This document shows, piece by piece, positions 41,250 to 50,855 of a stretch of 64,000 nt of DNA. Made by a program: the position numbers and the translations under genes. How positions within the stretch are numbered: position 1 is the first letter of the stretch; the number at the start of each line of letters is the position of its first letter. The notes beneath the pieces are model-generated. The model was given only the letters and a program-made list of their open reading frames with translations, was not told the DNA's origin and searched no databases. The stretch is taken from assembly GCA_002709005.1 (NCBI GenBank), contig PAPH01000047.1, positions 1-64,000 of the forward strand, read 5' to 3'. The stretch is from Hyphomicrobiales bacterium. GTDB lineage: Bacteria; Pseudomonadota; Alphaproteobacteria; Rhizobiales; Rhizobiaceae.

Positions 41250-42407
41250 ATGAACCCATTCACGTTCAACACCTCGAAGTCGATCCAGTTCGGTGTCGGC
41301 GCCCTCAACCGCCTCGGCGATCTCGTCAGGGCGCAGATCGGCGAGCGGGTGATGCTGGTGACCGACCCCGGCATGATGTCGACCGGCATCGTCGACAGGG
41401 CGCTGCAGATCCTTGCGGCGGCGGGGGTCACGGTTGAACTGTTCAAGGACGTGGAAGCCGATCCGCCGGAAGGCGTGATCCTGAAGGCGGCCGAGCAGGC
41501 CAAGGCGGCGGATATCGCCGGGGTTGTCGGTCTCGGCGGCGGTTCGTCGCTCGATGTCGCCAAGCTGGTGTCGTTGCTGGCGCTCGGCAAGGAAAGCCTC
41601 AAGGACGCCTATGGTGTCGGAAACGCCAAGGGGCCGCGCCTGCCGCTGATCCTCGTGCCGACGACGTCGGGCACCGGGTCCGAGGTCACGCCGATCTCGA
41701 TCGTGACCACGGGCACCAACGAGAAGATGGGGGTCGTCTCGCCGGTGATCCTGCCGGATGTGGCGCTCCTCGATCCCGAACTGACCTACGGCCTGCCGGC
41801 GCATGTGACGGCGGCCACCGGGATCGATGCGATGGTGCACGCCATCGAGGCCTTTGCCTCGGCGAGCGCCAACAACAATCCGCTGTCGCGGATGCTTGCC
41901 ACCCAGGCGCTTACGCTGATGGGCCGCTCGATCCTCACGGCGGTGCATGAAGGCTCGGATACGCAAGCGCGGTCGGACATGCTTCTCGGGTCGATGCTCG
42001 CGGGCCAGGCCTTTGCCAATTCGCCGGTGGCGGCGGTCCATGCGCTCGCCTATCCGCTCGGCGGGCATTTCCACATTCCGCACGGTCTTTCCAACGCGTT
42101 GGTGCTGCCGCATGTGCTCAGATTCAACGTGGTCACATCGCCGCAGCCCTATGCGGAGCTTGCGCCCTACGCCTTCCCCGAGCTATCAAAATACGAGGGT
42201 CAGGAGCGTGCGGCGGCCTTCTGCGACCGGCTCGCGGAACTTTCGCGCGATTGCGGCCTTCAGCCCAATCTCAGGGCGATGAACATCTCCGAGGATATCC
42301 TCCCCAAACTCGCTTCGGACGCGATGAACCAGACTCGCCTTCTGGTGAACAACCCTCGCCCCGTGACCGAAGCCGACGCATTGGCGATCTATCGCGCTGC
42401 CTATTGA
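41250..42407 (+). CDS. Iron-containing alcohol dehydrogenase 2 (BlcB/4-hydroxybutyrate dehydrogenase-like)
   Basis: Fe-dependent alcohol dehydrogenase of 385 residues. The ATG after GGAGAAAACG begins MNPFTFNTSKSIQFGVG; the 997-residue track ORF is a false extension through the symporter gene. GGGSSLDVAKL near 96, IDAMVHAIEAFAS near 191 and HALAYPLGGHFHIPHGLSNA near 262-280 supply cofactor and metal ligands. Between a lactonase and an SSADH, the best-fitting role is oxidation of a hydroxy acid such as 4-hydroxybutyrate to the semialdehyde, as BlcB does. Substrate inferred. Confidence 0.91.
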   Translation: MNPFTFNTSKSIQFGVGALNRLGDLVRAQIGERVMLVTDPGMMSTGIVDRALQILAAAGVTVELFKDVEADPPEGVILKAAEQAKAADIAGVVGLGGGSSLDVAKLVSLLALGKESLKDAYGVGNAKGPRLPLILVPTTSGTGSEVTPISIVTTGTNEKMGVVSPVILPDVALLDPELTYGLPAHVTAATGIDAMVHAIEAFASASANNNPLSRMLATQALTLMGRSILTAVHEGSDTQARSDMLLGSMLAGQAFANSPVAAVHALAYPLGGHFHIPHGLSNALVLPHVLRFNVVTSPQPYAELAPYAFPELSKYEGQERAAAFCDRLAELSRDCGLQPNLRAMNISEDILPKLASDAMNQTRLLVNNPRPVTEADALAIYRAAY

Positions 42408-42432
42408 GGGCATGTGAAAGAAAGGACCCACC

Positions 42433-43884
42433 ATGACGCTCTCCCTCTCCGATCCGACCCTGCTCGAAACCCGCGGCTTCCTTGGCGGGGAGTGGGTCAA
42501 GGGATCGAAAACCTTCGAGGTGAAGAACCCTGCGACCGGCGAGAAGATCGCCGACGTGGCCGATCTGACCGCCGAGGACACGAAGAAGGCGATCGACATT
42601 GCCTACGAGGCGCAGAAGGAATGGCGCGCCAAGACGGCCAAGGAGCGCTGCACCATCCTTCTCAAGTGGAACGACCTTCTGCTCGAGAACCAGGAGGATC
42701 TGGGCAAGATCCTGACCGCCGAGATGGGCAAGCCGCTGGCCGAGGCCAAGGGCGAGATCGCCTATGGCGCCTCCTTCATCCAGTGGTTCGCCGAGGAAGG
42801 CCGCCGGGTCTATGGCGACGTCATCCCGGGCCATCAGCCTGACAAGCGGATCGTCGTCATCAAGCAGCCGATCGGCGTCGTGGGCTCGATCACGCCGTGG
42901 AACTTCCCGAACGCGATGATCGCCCGCAAGGTCGCGCCCGCTCTCGCCTCGGGCTGCACCTTCGTCGGCCGCCCCGCGGAAAAGACCCCGCTTTCCGCGC
43001 TCGCAATGGCGGTGCTCGGTGAGCGCGCGGGTATCCCGAAGGGCGTTCTGTCGATCGTCACCGGTTCCGATTCCAAGGGCATCGGCCAGGAACTCTGCGG
43101 CAACCCCAAGGTCCGCAAGCTGACCTTCACCGGTTCCACCGAAGTCGGCCGCATTCTGATGAAGCAGTGCGCCCACGACATCAAGAAGCTGTCGCTCGAA
43201 CTCGGCGGCAACGCGCCGTTCCTCGTCTTCGATGATGCTGATCTCGACAAGGCGGTCGAAGGCGCGATGATCGCCAAGTATCGCAATTCGGGCCAGACCT
43301 GCGTGTGCGCCAACCGCATCTACGTGCAGAGCGGCATCGCCGATGCCTTCGCCGAGAAGCTCGCCGCGGCGACCTCCAAGCTCAAGGTCGGCAACGGCAT
43401 GGACGACGGCGTGCAGATCGGACCGCTGATCGACGAGGCCGGCATCGAAAAGGTCGAGGATCACGTCAAGGACGCCGTCAGCAAGGGCGCGAAGGTCGTC
43501 ACCGGCGGCAAGCGTTCGGAACTCGGCGGCACCTTCTTCCAGCCGACCGTGCTGAGCGGCGTGACGAAAGGCATGAAGGTTCTTTCCGAGGAAACCTTCG
43601 GACCGGTGGCGCCGCTGATCAAATTCGACACGATCGACGAGGGCATCGCGCTCGCCAACGACACCGAATTCGGTCTGGCCGCCTATTTCTATGCGCGCGA
43701 TATCTCGACGGTCTGGAAGGTCGCCGAGGAAATCGAAAGCGGCATGGTCGGCATCAATACCGGTCTCGTGTCCACCGCCGAGGCGCCGTTCGGCGGCATC
43801 AAGTCGTCCGGTCTGGGCCGCGAGGGCTCGAAATACGGAATCGAGGACTTCCTCGAGATCAAGTATCTCTGCATGAGCGTCTGA
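42433..43884 (+). CDS. Aldehyde dehydrogenase, succinate-semialdehyde (GabD/BlcA) type
   Basis: NAD(P)-dependent aldehyde dehydrogenase of 483 residues. General base ELGGNAPFLVF near 256 and nucleophile GQTCVCANR near 290 are visible, including the second Cys two residues later that forms the redox pair in GabD-type enzymes. TPWNFPNAM near 155 is canonical. The usual cofactor-ribose Lys motif (KPAE) reads GRPAEKTPLSA, an Arg for Lys exchange that may alter cofactor preference. Last gene of the long operon; would complete lactone to hydroxy acid to semialdehyde to succinate. Confidence 0.93.
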   Translation: MTLSLSDPTLLETRGFLGGEWVKGSKTFEVKNPATGEKIADVADLTAEDTKKAIDIAYEAQKEWRAKTAKERCTILLKWNDLLLENQEDLGKILTAEMGKPLAEAKGEIAYGASFIQWFAEEGRRVYGDVIPGHQPDKRIVVIKQPIGVVGSITPWNFPNAMIARKVAPALASGCTFVGRPAEKTPLSALAMAVLGERAGIPKGVLSIVTGSDSKGIGQELCGNPKVRKLTFTGSTEVGRILMKQCAHDIKKLSLELGGNAPFLVFDDADLDKAVEGAMIAKYRNSGQTCVCANRIYVQSGIADAFAEKLAAATSKLKVGNGMDDGVQIGPLIDEAGIEKVEDHVKDAVSKGAKVVTGGKRSELGGTFFQPTVLSGVTKGMKVLSEETFGPVAPLIKFDTIDEGIALANDTEFGLAAYFYARDISTVWKVAEEIESGMVGINTGLVSTAEAPFGGIKSSGLGREGSKYGIEDFLEIKYLCMSV

Positions 43885-43902
43885 CGCGCTCGGCAGGGTG
43901 CA

Positions 43903-43942
43903 AAAAAGAAGCCGCGCTCCCGGAAAGAGCGCGGCATTTTGT
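43903..43942. terminator. Bidirectional terminator between convergent operons
   Basis: GCCGCGCTC, 7-nt loop, GAGCGCGGC, flanked by AAAAAAGAA on the left and ATTTTGTT on the right. It can stop both the plus-strand operon and the minus-strand sugar operon ending at 43959. Confidence 0.9.
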
Positions 43943-43958
43943 TGGAATGCGGGAAGCC

Positions 43959-45464
43959 CTAGCGCAGATCTTCGGGCAGCAGGGCCTCCGGCATGTTCTG
44001 GTAGCAGACCGGTCGCAGGAAGCGGCGGATCGCCAGCGTGCCGACCGAGGTGTGACCGAAATTGGTCGAGGCCGGATAGGGTCCGCCATGGACCATCGCA
44101 TCGGCCACTTCCACACCCGTCGGGAAGCCGTTGACCAGAATGCGGCCGGCCTTGCGTTCGAGCACGGGAACCAGCTTCTTCGCGTCTTCGGTGTCGCCGT
44201 CATCCATGTGAATGGTGCAGGTGAGCTGTCCTTCGAGCGATCTGGCGATAGCCTCGACCTGGGCGGCGTCCTTTGCCTTGACGATGATGCCCATCGGTCC
44301 GAACACCTCCTCGGCGAGCACGTGGTTTTCCACCCAGTCGCCGCCCGACACCTCGTAGAGATAGGGGGTGGCGTTGCGCAGGTCGCAGGTGGAGGTGAGG
44401 AGTTCGCGCACGCCGGTCTCGCCGGATACGCGCTCGACACCCTTGCGGTAGGCCGACGCAATGCCGTCGGTCAGCATGGTCTGCGCGTCGACCTCCTTGA
44501 GGGAAGCCGCTGCCTGCCTGGCGAAATCCTCGGCTTCGGTACCGTCCTGTACCACCGCGATCCCCGGATTGGTGCAGAACTGGCCCGCGCCCATGGTGAG
44601 CGACCCGGCCCAGCCCTTGGCGATGTCCGTGCCCCGGGCCTTCATTGCCTGTGGCAGGAGGAACATCGGATTGACCGAGCCCAGTTCGCCGAAGAACGGG
44701 ATGGGCTCGTCACGGGCGGCGCACAGGTCGAAGAGAGCGCGGCCGGCGCCGAGCGAGCCGGTGAAGCCGACCGCCTTGATCAGCGGATGCTGGACCAGCG
44801 CCTGACCGACCTCGATGCCGTTCGACTGGATGAGCGAGAAGACGCCGGGGTGAACGCCGGTCTTCCTGATCGCGGCGTCGATTGCCTGGGCGACGATCTC
44901 GCCGGTGCCCGGATGGGCCGGATGTCCCTTGACGACGACCGGACAGCCGGCGGCAAGCGCGGATGCCGTGTCGCCGCCGGCGGTCGAGAAGGCCAGCGGG
45001 AAATTGGAGGCGCCAAAGACACCGACGGGGCCGATCGGCCGCTCGATCATGCGGAGATCGGGGCGCGGCATCGGCGCGCGGTCAGGCAGCGCCTCGTCAT
45101 GGCGGCGGTCGAGATAGTCGCCCTTGAGGATATGGCTGGCGAAGAGCCGAAGCTGCCCGGTGGTGCGGCCGCGCTCGCCCTGTAGCCGGGCTTCGGGCAG
45201 GCCGGTTTCGGCCGAGCCGATCTCGGTGATCTCCTCGCCGCGCGCCTCGATCTCGTCGGCGATCGCCTCGAGGAAAGCCGCGCGCTCCTTCCGGCTCGAA
45301 TAGCCGTAGGACCAGAAAGCTTCCTCGGCGGCCTTGGCGGCCGTGTCCACGTCGGCGGGGGTGCCTACGAAGAAGGTGTGCGTGTCGCCATGGGCCGGGT
45401 TCGAAACAAAGGTTTCGCCATCGCCCGACCAGTTGCCGGCGATCAGATGTTTGCCAGTGAGCAT
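43959..45464 (-). CDS. 2,5-dioxovalerate (alpha-ketoglutarate semialdehyde) dehydrogenase
   Basis: Aldehyde dehydrogenase of 501 residues with the KGSADH-type pattern GASNFPLAFSTAGGDTASAL near 158 and VVVKGHPAHPGTGE, and the nucleophile in GQFCTNPG near 290. These enzymes oxidise alpha-ketoglutarate semialdehyde to alpha-ketoglutarate, the last step of L-arabinose, D-xylose and hexarate oxidation. The operon supplies the preceding dehydratases, so the assignment fits. It is the terminal gene of an eleven-gene minus-strand operon. Confidence 0.92.
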   Translation of the reverse strand: MLTGKHLIAGNWSGDGETFVSNPAHGDTHTFFVGTPADVDTAAKAAEEAFWSYGYSSRKERAAFLEAIADEIEARGEEITEIGSAETGLPEARLQGERGRTTGQLRLFASHILKGDYLDRRHDEALPDRAPMPRPDLRMIERPIGPVGVFGASNFPLAFSTAGGDTASALAAGCPVVVKGHPAHPGTGEIVAQAIDAAIRKTGVHPGVFSLIQSNGIEVGQALVQHPLIKAVGFTGSLGAGRALFDLCAARDEPIPFFGELGSVNPMFLLPQAMKARGTDIAKGWAGSLTMGAGQFCTNPGIAVVQDGTEAEDFARQAAASLKEVDAQTMLTDGIASAYRKGVERVSGETGVRELLTSTCDLRNATPYLYEVSGGDWVENHVLAEEVFGPMGIIVKAKDAAQVEAIARSLEGQLTCTIHMDDGDTEDAKKLVPVLERKAGRILVNGFPTGVEVADAMVHGGPYPASTNFGHTSVGTLAIRRFLRPVCYQNMPEALLPEDLR

Positions 45465-45476
45465 GAAGGCTCCTTA

Positions 45477-46391
45477 TCAGTTCCGGTTCAGAATGGATTC
45501 GTCGATGAAGGCGGCGGAAGACTCGGTGCCGTTGAAGCCGCCGTCTATTATATAGGTAAAGCCCGCACCGGGATCAGCGTTCCGTGCCGCGGCGGAATAA
45601 CCTTCCCACGCGGATGTGACGGCCATGCGGTCGAGTCTCGGACCGACGAAGCAGGGACAGCTCGTCTGGGCCGCGGGAAGTTCGAACGTCCTGACGATGG
45701 AACCGTCGGCGGCGAAGCCGGTCACGGAGCCGCCGCCCCAGGCGGCGTTCCAGAGAATGCCGTCTGCATCCATGACCGAACCGTCATAGTGGCCGCCGAG
45801 CGGAAGCTGGGCGCCGGTGAGGAAGACTTCCGGCTCGCCTATCGGCACCGCCGTCCGCGGATCGAGCGCGACACGCCAGACCGTGTTCGCGGCGGTGTCG
45901 GCGAAATAGCCGGTCCGGCCGTCCGGCGAGAAGCAGATCGAGTTCGGGATCGTCACCTTGCGGAAGAGCGGCGTGACCTCAGCCCCGTCGAACAGGTAGA
46001 TGGTGCCCGCCTGCCATTCGGCGTTCTTTCCCATCGTGCCGATCCAGAGGCGGCCCGAGGGGTGGAGCCGGCCGTCATTTGACCGGTTGCCCGGCCGGTC
46101 GTCCTCCAGCGCCTTGATCAGCGAAAGCGATCCGCCCGCGATATCGCGGAGGTACAGGCCGTCCTCCATGACGAGAAGCTGGCGTTCGTCGTCCACCGGG
46201 GCGACCACCGAGGCCATGCGCGGCAGATCGTGGACGATGGTGTCACCGCCGCCCAGGCGATGTTCGAGAAGCTTGCGCCCGACGATGTCGAACCACCACG
46301 CGGTATCGGTGCCGCGATCGTAGAAGGGGCCTTCGCCGAGTTCGCTGCGCACGCTTCCCAGCTTCTCGGCATTCGTCGCTATCCTGTTCAC
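45477..46391 (-). CDS. SMP-30/gluconolactonase-family sugar lactonase
   Basis: Six-bladed beta-propeller lactonase of 304 residues. GTG at 46391 has AAGGAG 8 bp upstream and gives VNRIATNAEKLGSVRSELGEGP, the normal family start; the track start at 46598 overlaps the next gene. Metal-site sequences are visible: GEGP near 20, NDGRLHPSGRLWIGTM near 105 and the FSPDGRTGYFADT block near 150. Likely opens L-arabino- or D-galactono-lactone made by the operon's sugar dehydrogenase. Confidence 0.9.
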   Translation of the reverse strand: MNRIATNAEKLGSVRSELGEGPFYDRGTDTAWWFDIVGRKLLEHRLGGGDTIVHDLPRMASVVAPVDDERQLLVMEDGLYLRDIAGGSLSLIKALEDDRPGNRSNDGRLHPSGRLWIGTMGKNAEWQAGTIYLFDGAEVTPLFRKVTIPNSICFSPDGRTGYFADTAANTVWRVALDPRTAVPIGEPEVFLTGAQLPLGGHYDGSVMDADGILWNAAWGGGSVTGFAADGSIVRTFELPAAQTSCPCFVGPRLDRMAVTSAWEGYSAAARNADPGAGFTYIIDGGFNGTESSAAFIDESILNRN

Positions 46392-46438
46392 CGGGACGAC
46401 TCCTTCTCTTCCCGAGATGAGTTTTCTCCAGAAGGAGA

Positions 46439-47356
46439 TCACTTGCCCCACTTCAGGGCGAGCACATCCAGCTCGCCGGCGAGGCCCAGAAGACGTGCCT
46501 TGGTGCGCTCCGACATCGGCTTGAGCGGATGACGCACGAAATCGCTCCGGATCACGCCGCCTTCCTTCATCACGGTTTTCGCCGCGCGCAGGCCGCACTG
46601 GCGGTTCTCGTGATTGATCAGCGGCATGCAGAGCTTCCAGTGATCGAGCGCTGCGTCGGTATTGCCGGCGAGGTATTCGGTGACGATCGGCTTGATCTTG
46701 TCGGGGAACATGGCCGAGGTCATCGTGCCGGTGGCGCCCGCGTCGAGGTCGGCGAGAAGGGTGACGGCTTCCTCGCCATCAAACGGGCCGACGATATCCT
46801 TGCCGCCCTGTTCGATCAGCGCCGCGAGCTTGTCAGCCGCGAAAGGCACCTCGATCTTGAAGTAGGAGACGTTCTCGATTTCGCGTGCCATCCTGACCAG
46901 AAGGTCGACCGGCAGCGGCGCGCCGGAAAGGGGGGCGTCCTGCACCATGATCGGGATCGAGATCGCGTCGCTTACGGCCTTGAACTGTTCGTAGATGCCG
47001 ACCGGCGACGGGACCAGGCCGACGCCGTGGTAGGGCGGCATCATCATGACCATGGAAGCGCCGAGCGCTTCGGCGTCCCGGGCCCGCTTGACGACGATAT
47101 CGGTCGAGAAGTGGCTGATGGTGACGATCATCGGAACGCGGCCAGCCGCATGCTCGAGGCTCAGTTTCATCAGGAGCGCGCGCTCGTCGTCAGAGAGCAC
47201 GAACTGCTCGGAATAGTTGGCGAGGATGCAGATCGCGTCGACGCCCTGATCGATCATGCAATCGATCACCCGGCGCATGCCGTCCTCATCGACCCGGCCA
47301 TCGTCGTGGAAGGGGGTCGGGGCCACCGGCAGAATGCCTTTGAGCGGATGTTTCAT
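46439..47356 (-). CDS. DapA-family 2-keto-3-deoxy sugar acid dehydratase/aldolase (L-KDA dehydratase type)
   Basis: Class I lyase fold of 305 residues. The ATG at 47356 follows AAAGGACC; a TTG start at 47371 is less likely. The Schiff-base Lys is in YFKIEVPFAADK near 163, with the MMMPPYHGVG loop near 107. DapA relatives include dihydrodipicolinate synthase, KDG aldolase and L-2-keto-3-deoxyarabonate dehydratase. Adjacent KGSADH and arabonate-type dehydratase genes favour the last function (AraD of Azospirillum type). Confidence 0.87.
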   Translation of the reverse strand: MKHPLKGILPVAPTPFHDDGRVDEDGMRRVIDCMIDQGVDAICILANYSEQFVLSDDERALLMKLSLEHAAGRVPMIVTISHFSTDIVVKRARDAEALGASMVMMMPPYHGVGLVPSPVGIYEQFKAVSDAISIPIMVQDAPLSGAPLPVDLLVRMAREIENVSYFKIEVPFAADKLAALIEQGGKDIVGPFDGEEAVTLLADLDAGATGTMTSAMFPDKIKPIVTEYLAGNTDAALDHWKLCMPLINHENRQCGLRAAKTVMKEGGVIRSDFVRHPLKPMSERTKARLLGLAGELDVLALKWGK

Positions 47357-47367
47357 CTCTGGTCCTT

Positions 47368-48378
47368 TCAAAATGTCTCGGTGACGCGGAATTCGGAAAC
47401 CTGGCGGTAGGTCTCGCCGGGCCTGAGAACGACGGAGGGGAAATCCGGGTGGTTGGGCGCATCCGGCCAGCGTTGCGGTTCGAGTGCTATCCCGGCGTAA
47501 GGCCCGTAGGGCCGACCGGTGAGCCCGGAGGCGGGCGCGGTGTTCATGCGTGCGCCGTCATAGACCTGAAAACCGGGTTCTGTGGAGGAAATGCGCAGCT
47601 CCAGATCCGGGGTGGAGAGAATGGCGAGTTCGCGCAAATCCCCGGAGACGTCATTGAAGCAGCAGAAATTGTGGTCGAGCGGCTCTGCGTCCGGCTGGAT
47701 CGCCGGTTGCGGTGCGCGCAGGTCGAACCGTGTTGCGTCCACGGGTCGGGGTGTGCCTTGCGGGATGAGGTGGTTGTCGACGGCAAGGTAGCTGTCGGCA
47801 TGAACGGTCAGCCGGTGGTTCGACAGGTCGGCCCTGCCATCGAGATTCCAGTAGGAATGATGGGCGAAATTGCAGAAGGTGGGGGCGTCGGTCACGGCCT
47901 CGATCTCGAGGCGCAACGCTCCGTCGTCCTTGAGGGAGTAGGTGACTGCAACATCGACATTGCCGGGGAAGCCGGCGAGACCGTCGGCCATTGTCAGCTC
48001 GAAGCGGCAATGGGACGTGCCGTGTTCGGCGATCGTCCAGACCAGGTTGGAACTGCCGTTTTTGCCTCCATGGAGCGTGGTTATGCCGTTCTCGTTTCGG
48101 TCGAACTCGTATGTGCTGCCATCCAGTTCGGCGGTGCCGTTGGCGATGCGGTTGGCGACCCGTCCGGCGATGGCACCGAAGTAGCGCATCGGTTCGAAGT
48201 AGGGTTCGAGGGCGGGGCTGCCGAGCACCAGCGGGTGATCGATGCCGTCAAGACGGAAATCCTGAAGGCTTGCGCCCCAGCTTATCAGCGAGGCGGTGGA
48301 CCCACCGTTTGAAATGACGATCTTCTCGATCGGCGTGCCGTCAGGGGCTCGGCCAAAAATCTCGACGTCGCCGTTCAT
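47368..48378 (-). CDS. galM: Aldose 1-epimerase (mutarotase)
   Basis: Galactose-mutarotase-like protein of 336 residues. [13 protein letters not shown] near 70, [10 protein letters not shown] near 100 and the His in [15 protein letters not shown] near 172 are hallmark active-site sequences, and a catalytic Glu is expected in [13 protein letters not shown] near 300. It speeds anomer conversion of galactose or arabinose before oxidation at C1. Its stop (47368) lies 12 bp inside the TTG-extended frame of the next gene but upstream of the preferred start. Confidence 0.92.
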   Translation of the reverse strand: MNGDVEIFGRAPDGTPIEKIVISNGGSTASLISWGASLQDFRLDGIDHPLVLGSPALEPYFEPMRYFGAIAGRVANRIANGTAELDGSTYEFDRNENGITTLHGGKNGSSNLVWTIAEHGTSHCRFELTMADGLAGFPGNVDVAVTYSLKDDGALRLEIEAVTDAPTFCNFAHHSYWNLDGRADLSNHRLTVHADSYLAVDNHLIPQGTPRPVDATRFDLRAPQPAIQPDAEPLDHNFCCFNDVSGDLRELAILSTPDLELRISSTEPGFQVYDGARMNTAPASGLTGRPYGPYAGIALEPQRWPDAPNHPDFPSVVLRPGETYRQVSEFRVTETF

Positions 48379-48980
48379 GGCATGGCCTCGTCATAGGCAG
48401 CGACCATTTTCTCAGCGCGAGAGGCGACGTCCGAGGCGCTCATTCCCGGCTTGAACAGGTAGGATCCGATGCCGAACCCGACTGCGCCGGCGGCGACCCA
48501 TTCGACGAGATTGTCGGGTGCGGCTCCGCCGACGGCATAGAGATCGACATCGGCGGGCATGACGGCCCTGAGGGCCTTGAGCCCCTCCGGTCCGGCCATG
48601 GAGCCGGGGAACAGCTTGAGCGTGCGCGCGCCGGCAGCTATCGCCAGAAAGCATTCCGTGGCGGTGAAGACGCCTGGCATCGAGACCATGCCGTGTTCCA
48701 GCGTGCGGGCGATTACCGCCGGATCGCAATTGGGCGAAACCACCAGACTGCCCCCGACATCGTGCACATGATCGACTTCCTGCGGCGAGAGCACCGTCCC
48801 GGCGCCGATCAGGGCGTCGTCGCCGAAGCGGCGCGCCAGTCGGCCGATGCTCTTGTAGGGTTCGGGCGAATTGAGCGGGACCTCGATGGTGGTAATTCCG
48901 GCGTCAATGAGCGCGACGGCGATCTCCTCGACTTCGTCGGGGGTCACGCCGCGCAGGATGGCAACGAGATTGCGGGTCAT
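48375..48980 (-). CDS. dgoA: 2-dehydro-3-deoxy-6-phosphogalactonate aldolase
   Basis: KDPG/KDPGal aldolase family, 201 residues, normal family size. The ATG at 48980 begins [17 protein letters not shown]; the longer track frame runs into dgoK. Visible motifs: [11 protein letters not shown] near 31, [11 protein letters not shown] near 58, the Schiff-base Lys in [19 protein letters not shown] near 122 and [14 protein letters not shown] near 146. With the adjacent dgoK it completes the De Ley-Doudoroff route, yielding pyruvate and glyceraldehyde 3-phosphate. ATGA overlaps on both sides. Confidence 0.93.
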   Translation of the reverse strand: MTRNLVAILRGVTPDEVEEIAVALIDAGITTIEVPLNSPEPYKSIGRLARRFGDDALIGAGTVLSPQEVDHVHDVGGSLVVSPNCDPAVIARTLEHGMVSMPGVFTATECFLAIAAGARTLKLFPGSMAGPEGLKALRAVMPADVDLYAVGGAAPDNLVEWVAAGAVGFGIGSYLFKPGMSASDVASRAEKMVAAYDEAMP

Positions 48981-49915
48981 CGGGACGTCTCCTTCATCCC
49001 GGCGCGCACCTGTTTCAGTCCGGCGAGTGTCAACCCGGAGCCGTCCTCGATAATGGCGGTGGCGCCAATTTGCTTCAGTGCGGCGGCGTAGCGTGCGACG
49101 AGGCCGCCGGCTCCGACGAGATGGACCTCGCGTCCCTCCCAGAACGGGCGGCACGCTGCAAGTTCGGCACCGATGAGAAGACCCGACAGCATGTCGCCGG
49201 CGTCTTCCGTGGTTGCGTCCTCAAGCAGTGAGCGGGCCCGGATCGAAAACAGGTTGGTCGTCAGGTTCTGCGGGTTTCCGATTCCCCGGCTGACTGCCTC
49301 GAGAAATGCCGGTCCGGGTTCGCCTTTGTTCCCCTCACCGACGGAGTGGCGCAGGATCGAGTGGCGGCCGATCAGAGCGAACAGTTCGCCGGTCATGACC
49401 GTGAGGAAATGGCTGACGTCGCCGCCTTCCAGGCTTACCCACTTGCTGTGGGTGCCCGGCAGGCAGATGACGGCGTCGTCGAGCCCCGTTTCGCCGAGAA
49501 AGCCCGCCAGTTGGGTTTCCTCGCCGCGGATCACATCCTGAGGGTGGCTCTGTGAAAGGCCGGGGACGATCCGGACGGACAGGCGCGGATCGCTGGTTTC
49601 GACTTCAGTGAGGGCGTCGCCCGCCACCGGAGCGCAGGGAACACGGCGATAGGCCGCTTCCTTCCAGCCCTGGCGCGCGCCGGCCATGCCGCAGATGATG
49701 ACCGGAACCGGTCCGGCCAGACCTTCGAGCCAGGAGCCGACAAGTTCGAGGAGTGCCGGCTCGTAATCGGACTTTGTGATCTGTCCCATCCCCTTGTCGG
49801 ATGCTGCATGATCGATAACAGTGCCATCCGATGCGATGGCCCAGACGCGGAGCGAAGTGCTGCCCCAGTCCGCTGCGATCCAGTCCGGATTGGCTTTGGT
49901 GCCCGAAACGTTCAT
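48977..49915 (-). CDS. dgoK: 2-dehydro-3-deoxygalactonokinase
   Basis: DgoK-family kinase of 312 residues that phosphorylates 2-keto-3-deoxygalactonate. [16 protein letters not shown] near 12 is the ATP-phosphate motif. The [13 protein letters not shown] segment near 145 and the [15 protein letters not shown] segment near 165 are family hallmarks. I chose the ATG at 49915 after GAGGACG; an in-frame start at 49942 adds nine acidic residues. Precedes dgoA in the operon, which supports the assignment. Confidence 0.92.
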   Translation of the reverse strand: MNVSGTKANPDWIAADWGSTSLRVWAIASDGTVIDHAASDKGMGQITKSDYEPALLELVGSWLEGLAGPVPVIICGMAGARQGWKEAAYRRVPCAPVAGDALTEVETSDPRLSVRIVPGLSQSHPQDVIRGEETQLAGFLGETGLDDAVICLPGTHSKWVSLEGGDVSHFLTVMTGELFALIGRHSILRHSVGEGNKGEPGPAFLEAVSRGIGNPQNLTTNLFSIRARSLLEDATTEDAGDMLSGLLIGAELAACRPFWEGREVHLVGAGGLVARYAAALKQIGATAIIEDGSGLTLAGLKQVRAGMKETSR

Positions 49916-49925
49916 CTCGTCCTCA

Positions 49926-50855
49926 TCAGTCGAACGGTTCAATCGTCTCGCGCTTTCCGAGAAGGAAGGCGTCGGCGACGTGAACCATGGGAGATAGATC
50001 CATGTCTATCTCACCGGTCTGCACGAGGTCCACCATGCGGGCGTAGAGTTTGGGATACTCGCCGTCGAGGGCGACGTCGGAGGCCTCGACCGGCGCGCCG
50101 TCGATCGAGAGATTGGCGCCGCCATCCGACAGGACGAGGGTTCCGGCATCGGTTTCCGCCTCGATGTTCCAGAACTGGTCGCCTTCCTTGCGCCAGTCGA
50201 ATTCTGCGTTCACTTCGGCGCCACCGGGATGGCGGAAGTCGAGATCGGCGGCGATAGGCGTCTGGCGGTTGTCAGGGAACTTGAGCGTCGCACTCCGCAG
50301 ATGGACGGGTACCGGGAGGATGCGGGTGAGGATCGAGAGCGCATTGATGCCGGGGTCGAAGACCCCAAGGCCACCCGGTTCCCAGATCCACTCCTGTCCG
50401 GGATGCCAGAGGCGGACATCCTCGAGCCAGGTGATCTTGAGGCGCTTGAGCGTCTTGTCCGCCAGCCACTTGCGCGCGGCTTCCACGCTGGCGGCTTCGC
50501 GCGAGTGCCAGGTGGCGAATATCGAGACGCCGGCCTCGCGGGCCATTGCTTCCAACGTATGGCATTCGGCGAGCGTTGCGCCCGGCGGCTTTTCCAGCAT
50601 GACGTGGCGGCCGGCCCTGATGGCCGCGGCGGCATATTCGAAACGCGGCACCGGCGGCAGGCAGAGCGAGATCACATCGATGTCGGGGCAAGCGGCGAGC
50701 ATCGCGTCGATGTCGGTATAGTTCTCGATGCCCTCCACGCCCTCGTGACGGGTGATGGTGGCCGCCAGTTCCCAGTCCCCGGATGCCGCAATTGACGGCA
50801 CGTGCTGGTCGCGGGCGATCTTGCCGATGCCCGCCAGGGCGATCTTCCGGGCCAT
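49926..50855 (-). CDS. Gfo/Idh/MocA oxidoreductase, probable D-galactose/L-arabinose 1-dehydrogenase
   Basis: NAD(P)-dependent sugar dehydrogenase of 309 residues. The Rossmann motif at the N-terminus is unusual in using Ala/Ile (IALAGIGKIARDQHVPSI), typical of the galactose 1-dehydrogenase branch. EKPPGATLAECHTLEAMA near 94 is the conserved catalytic Lys motif. The start ATG shares one base with the stop of the dehydratase gene; the 763-residue track ORF is a false extension. It would make the 1,5-lactone from galactose or arabinose. Confidence 0.88.
   Translation of the reverse strand: MARKIALAGIGKIARDQHVPSIAASGDWELAATITRHEGVEGIENYTDIDAMLAACPDIDVISLCLPPVPRFEYAAAAIRAGRHVMLEKPPGATLAECHTLEAMAREAGVSIFATWHSREAASVEAARKWLADKTLKRLKITWLEDVRLWHPGQEWIWEPGGLGVFDPGINALSILTRILPVPVHLRSATLKFPDNRQTPIAADLDFRHPGGAEVNAEFDWRKEGDQFWNIEAETDAGTLVLSDGGANLSIDGAPVEASDVALDGEYPKLYARMVDLVQTGEIDMDLSPMVHVADAFLLGKRETIEPFD

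Noticed and set aside
39414-42407. 997-residue ORF that appears to fuse upstream sequence to Fe-ADH 2
   Set aside because: Residues before 41250 are an out-of-frame reading of the symporter gene. The Fe-ADH has its own ATG and ribosome binding site.
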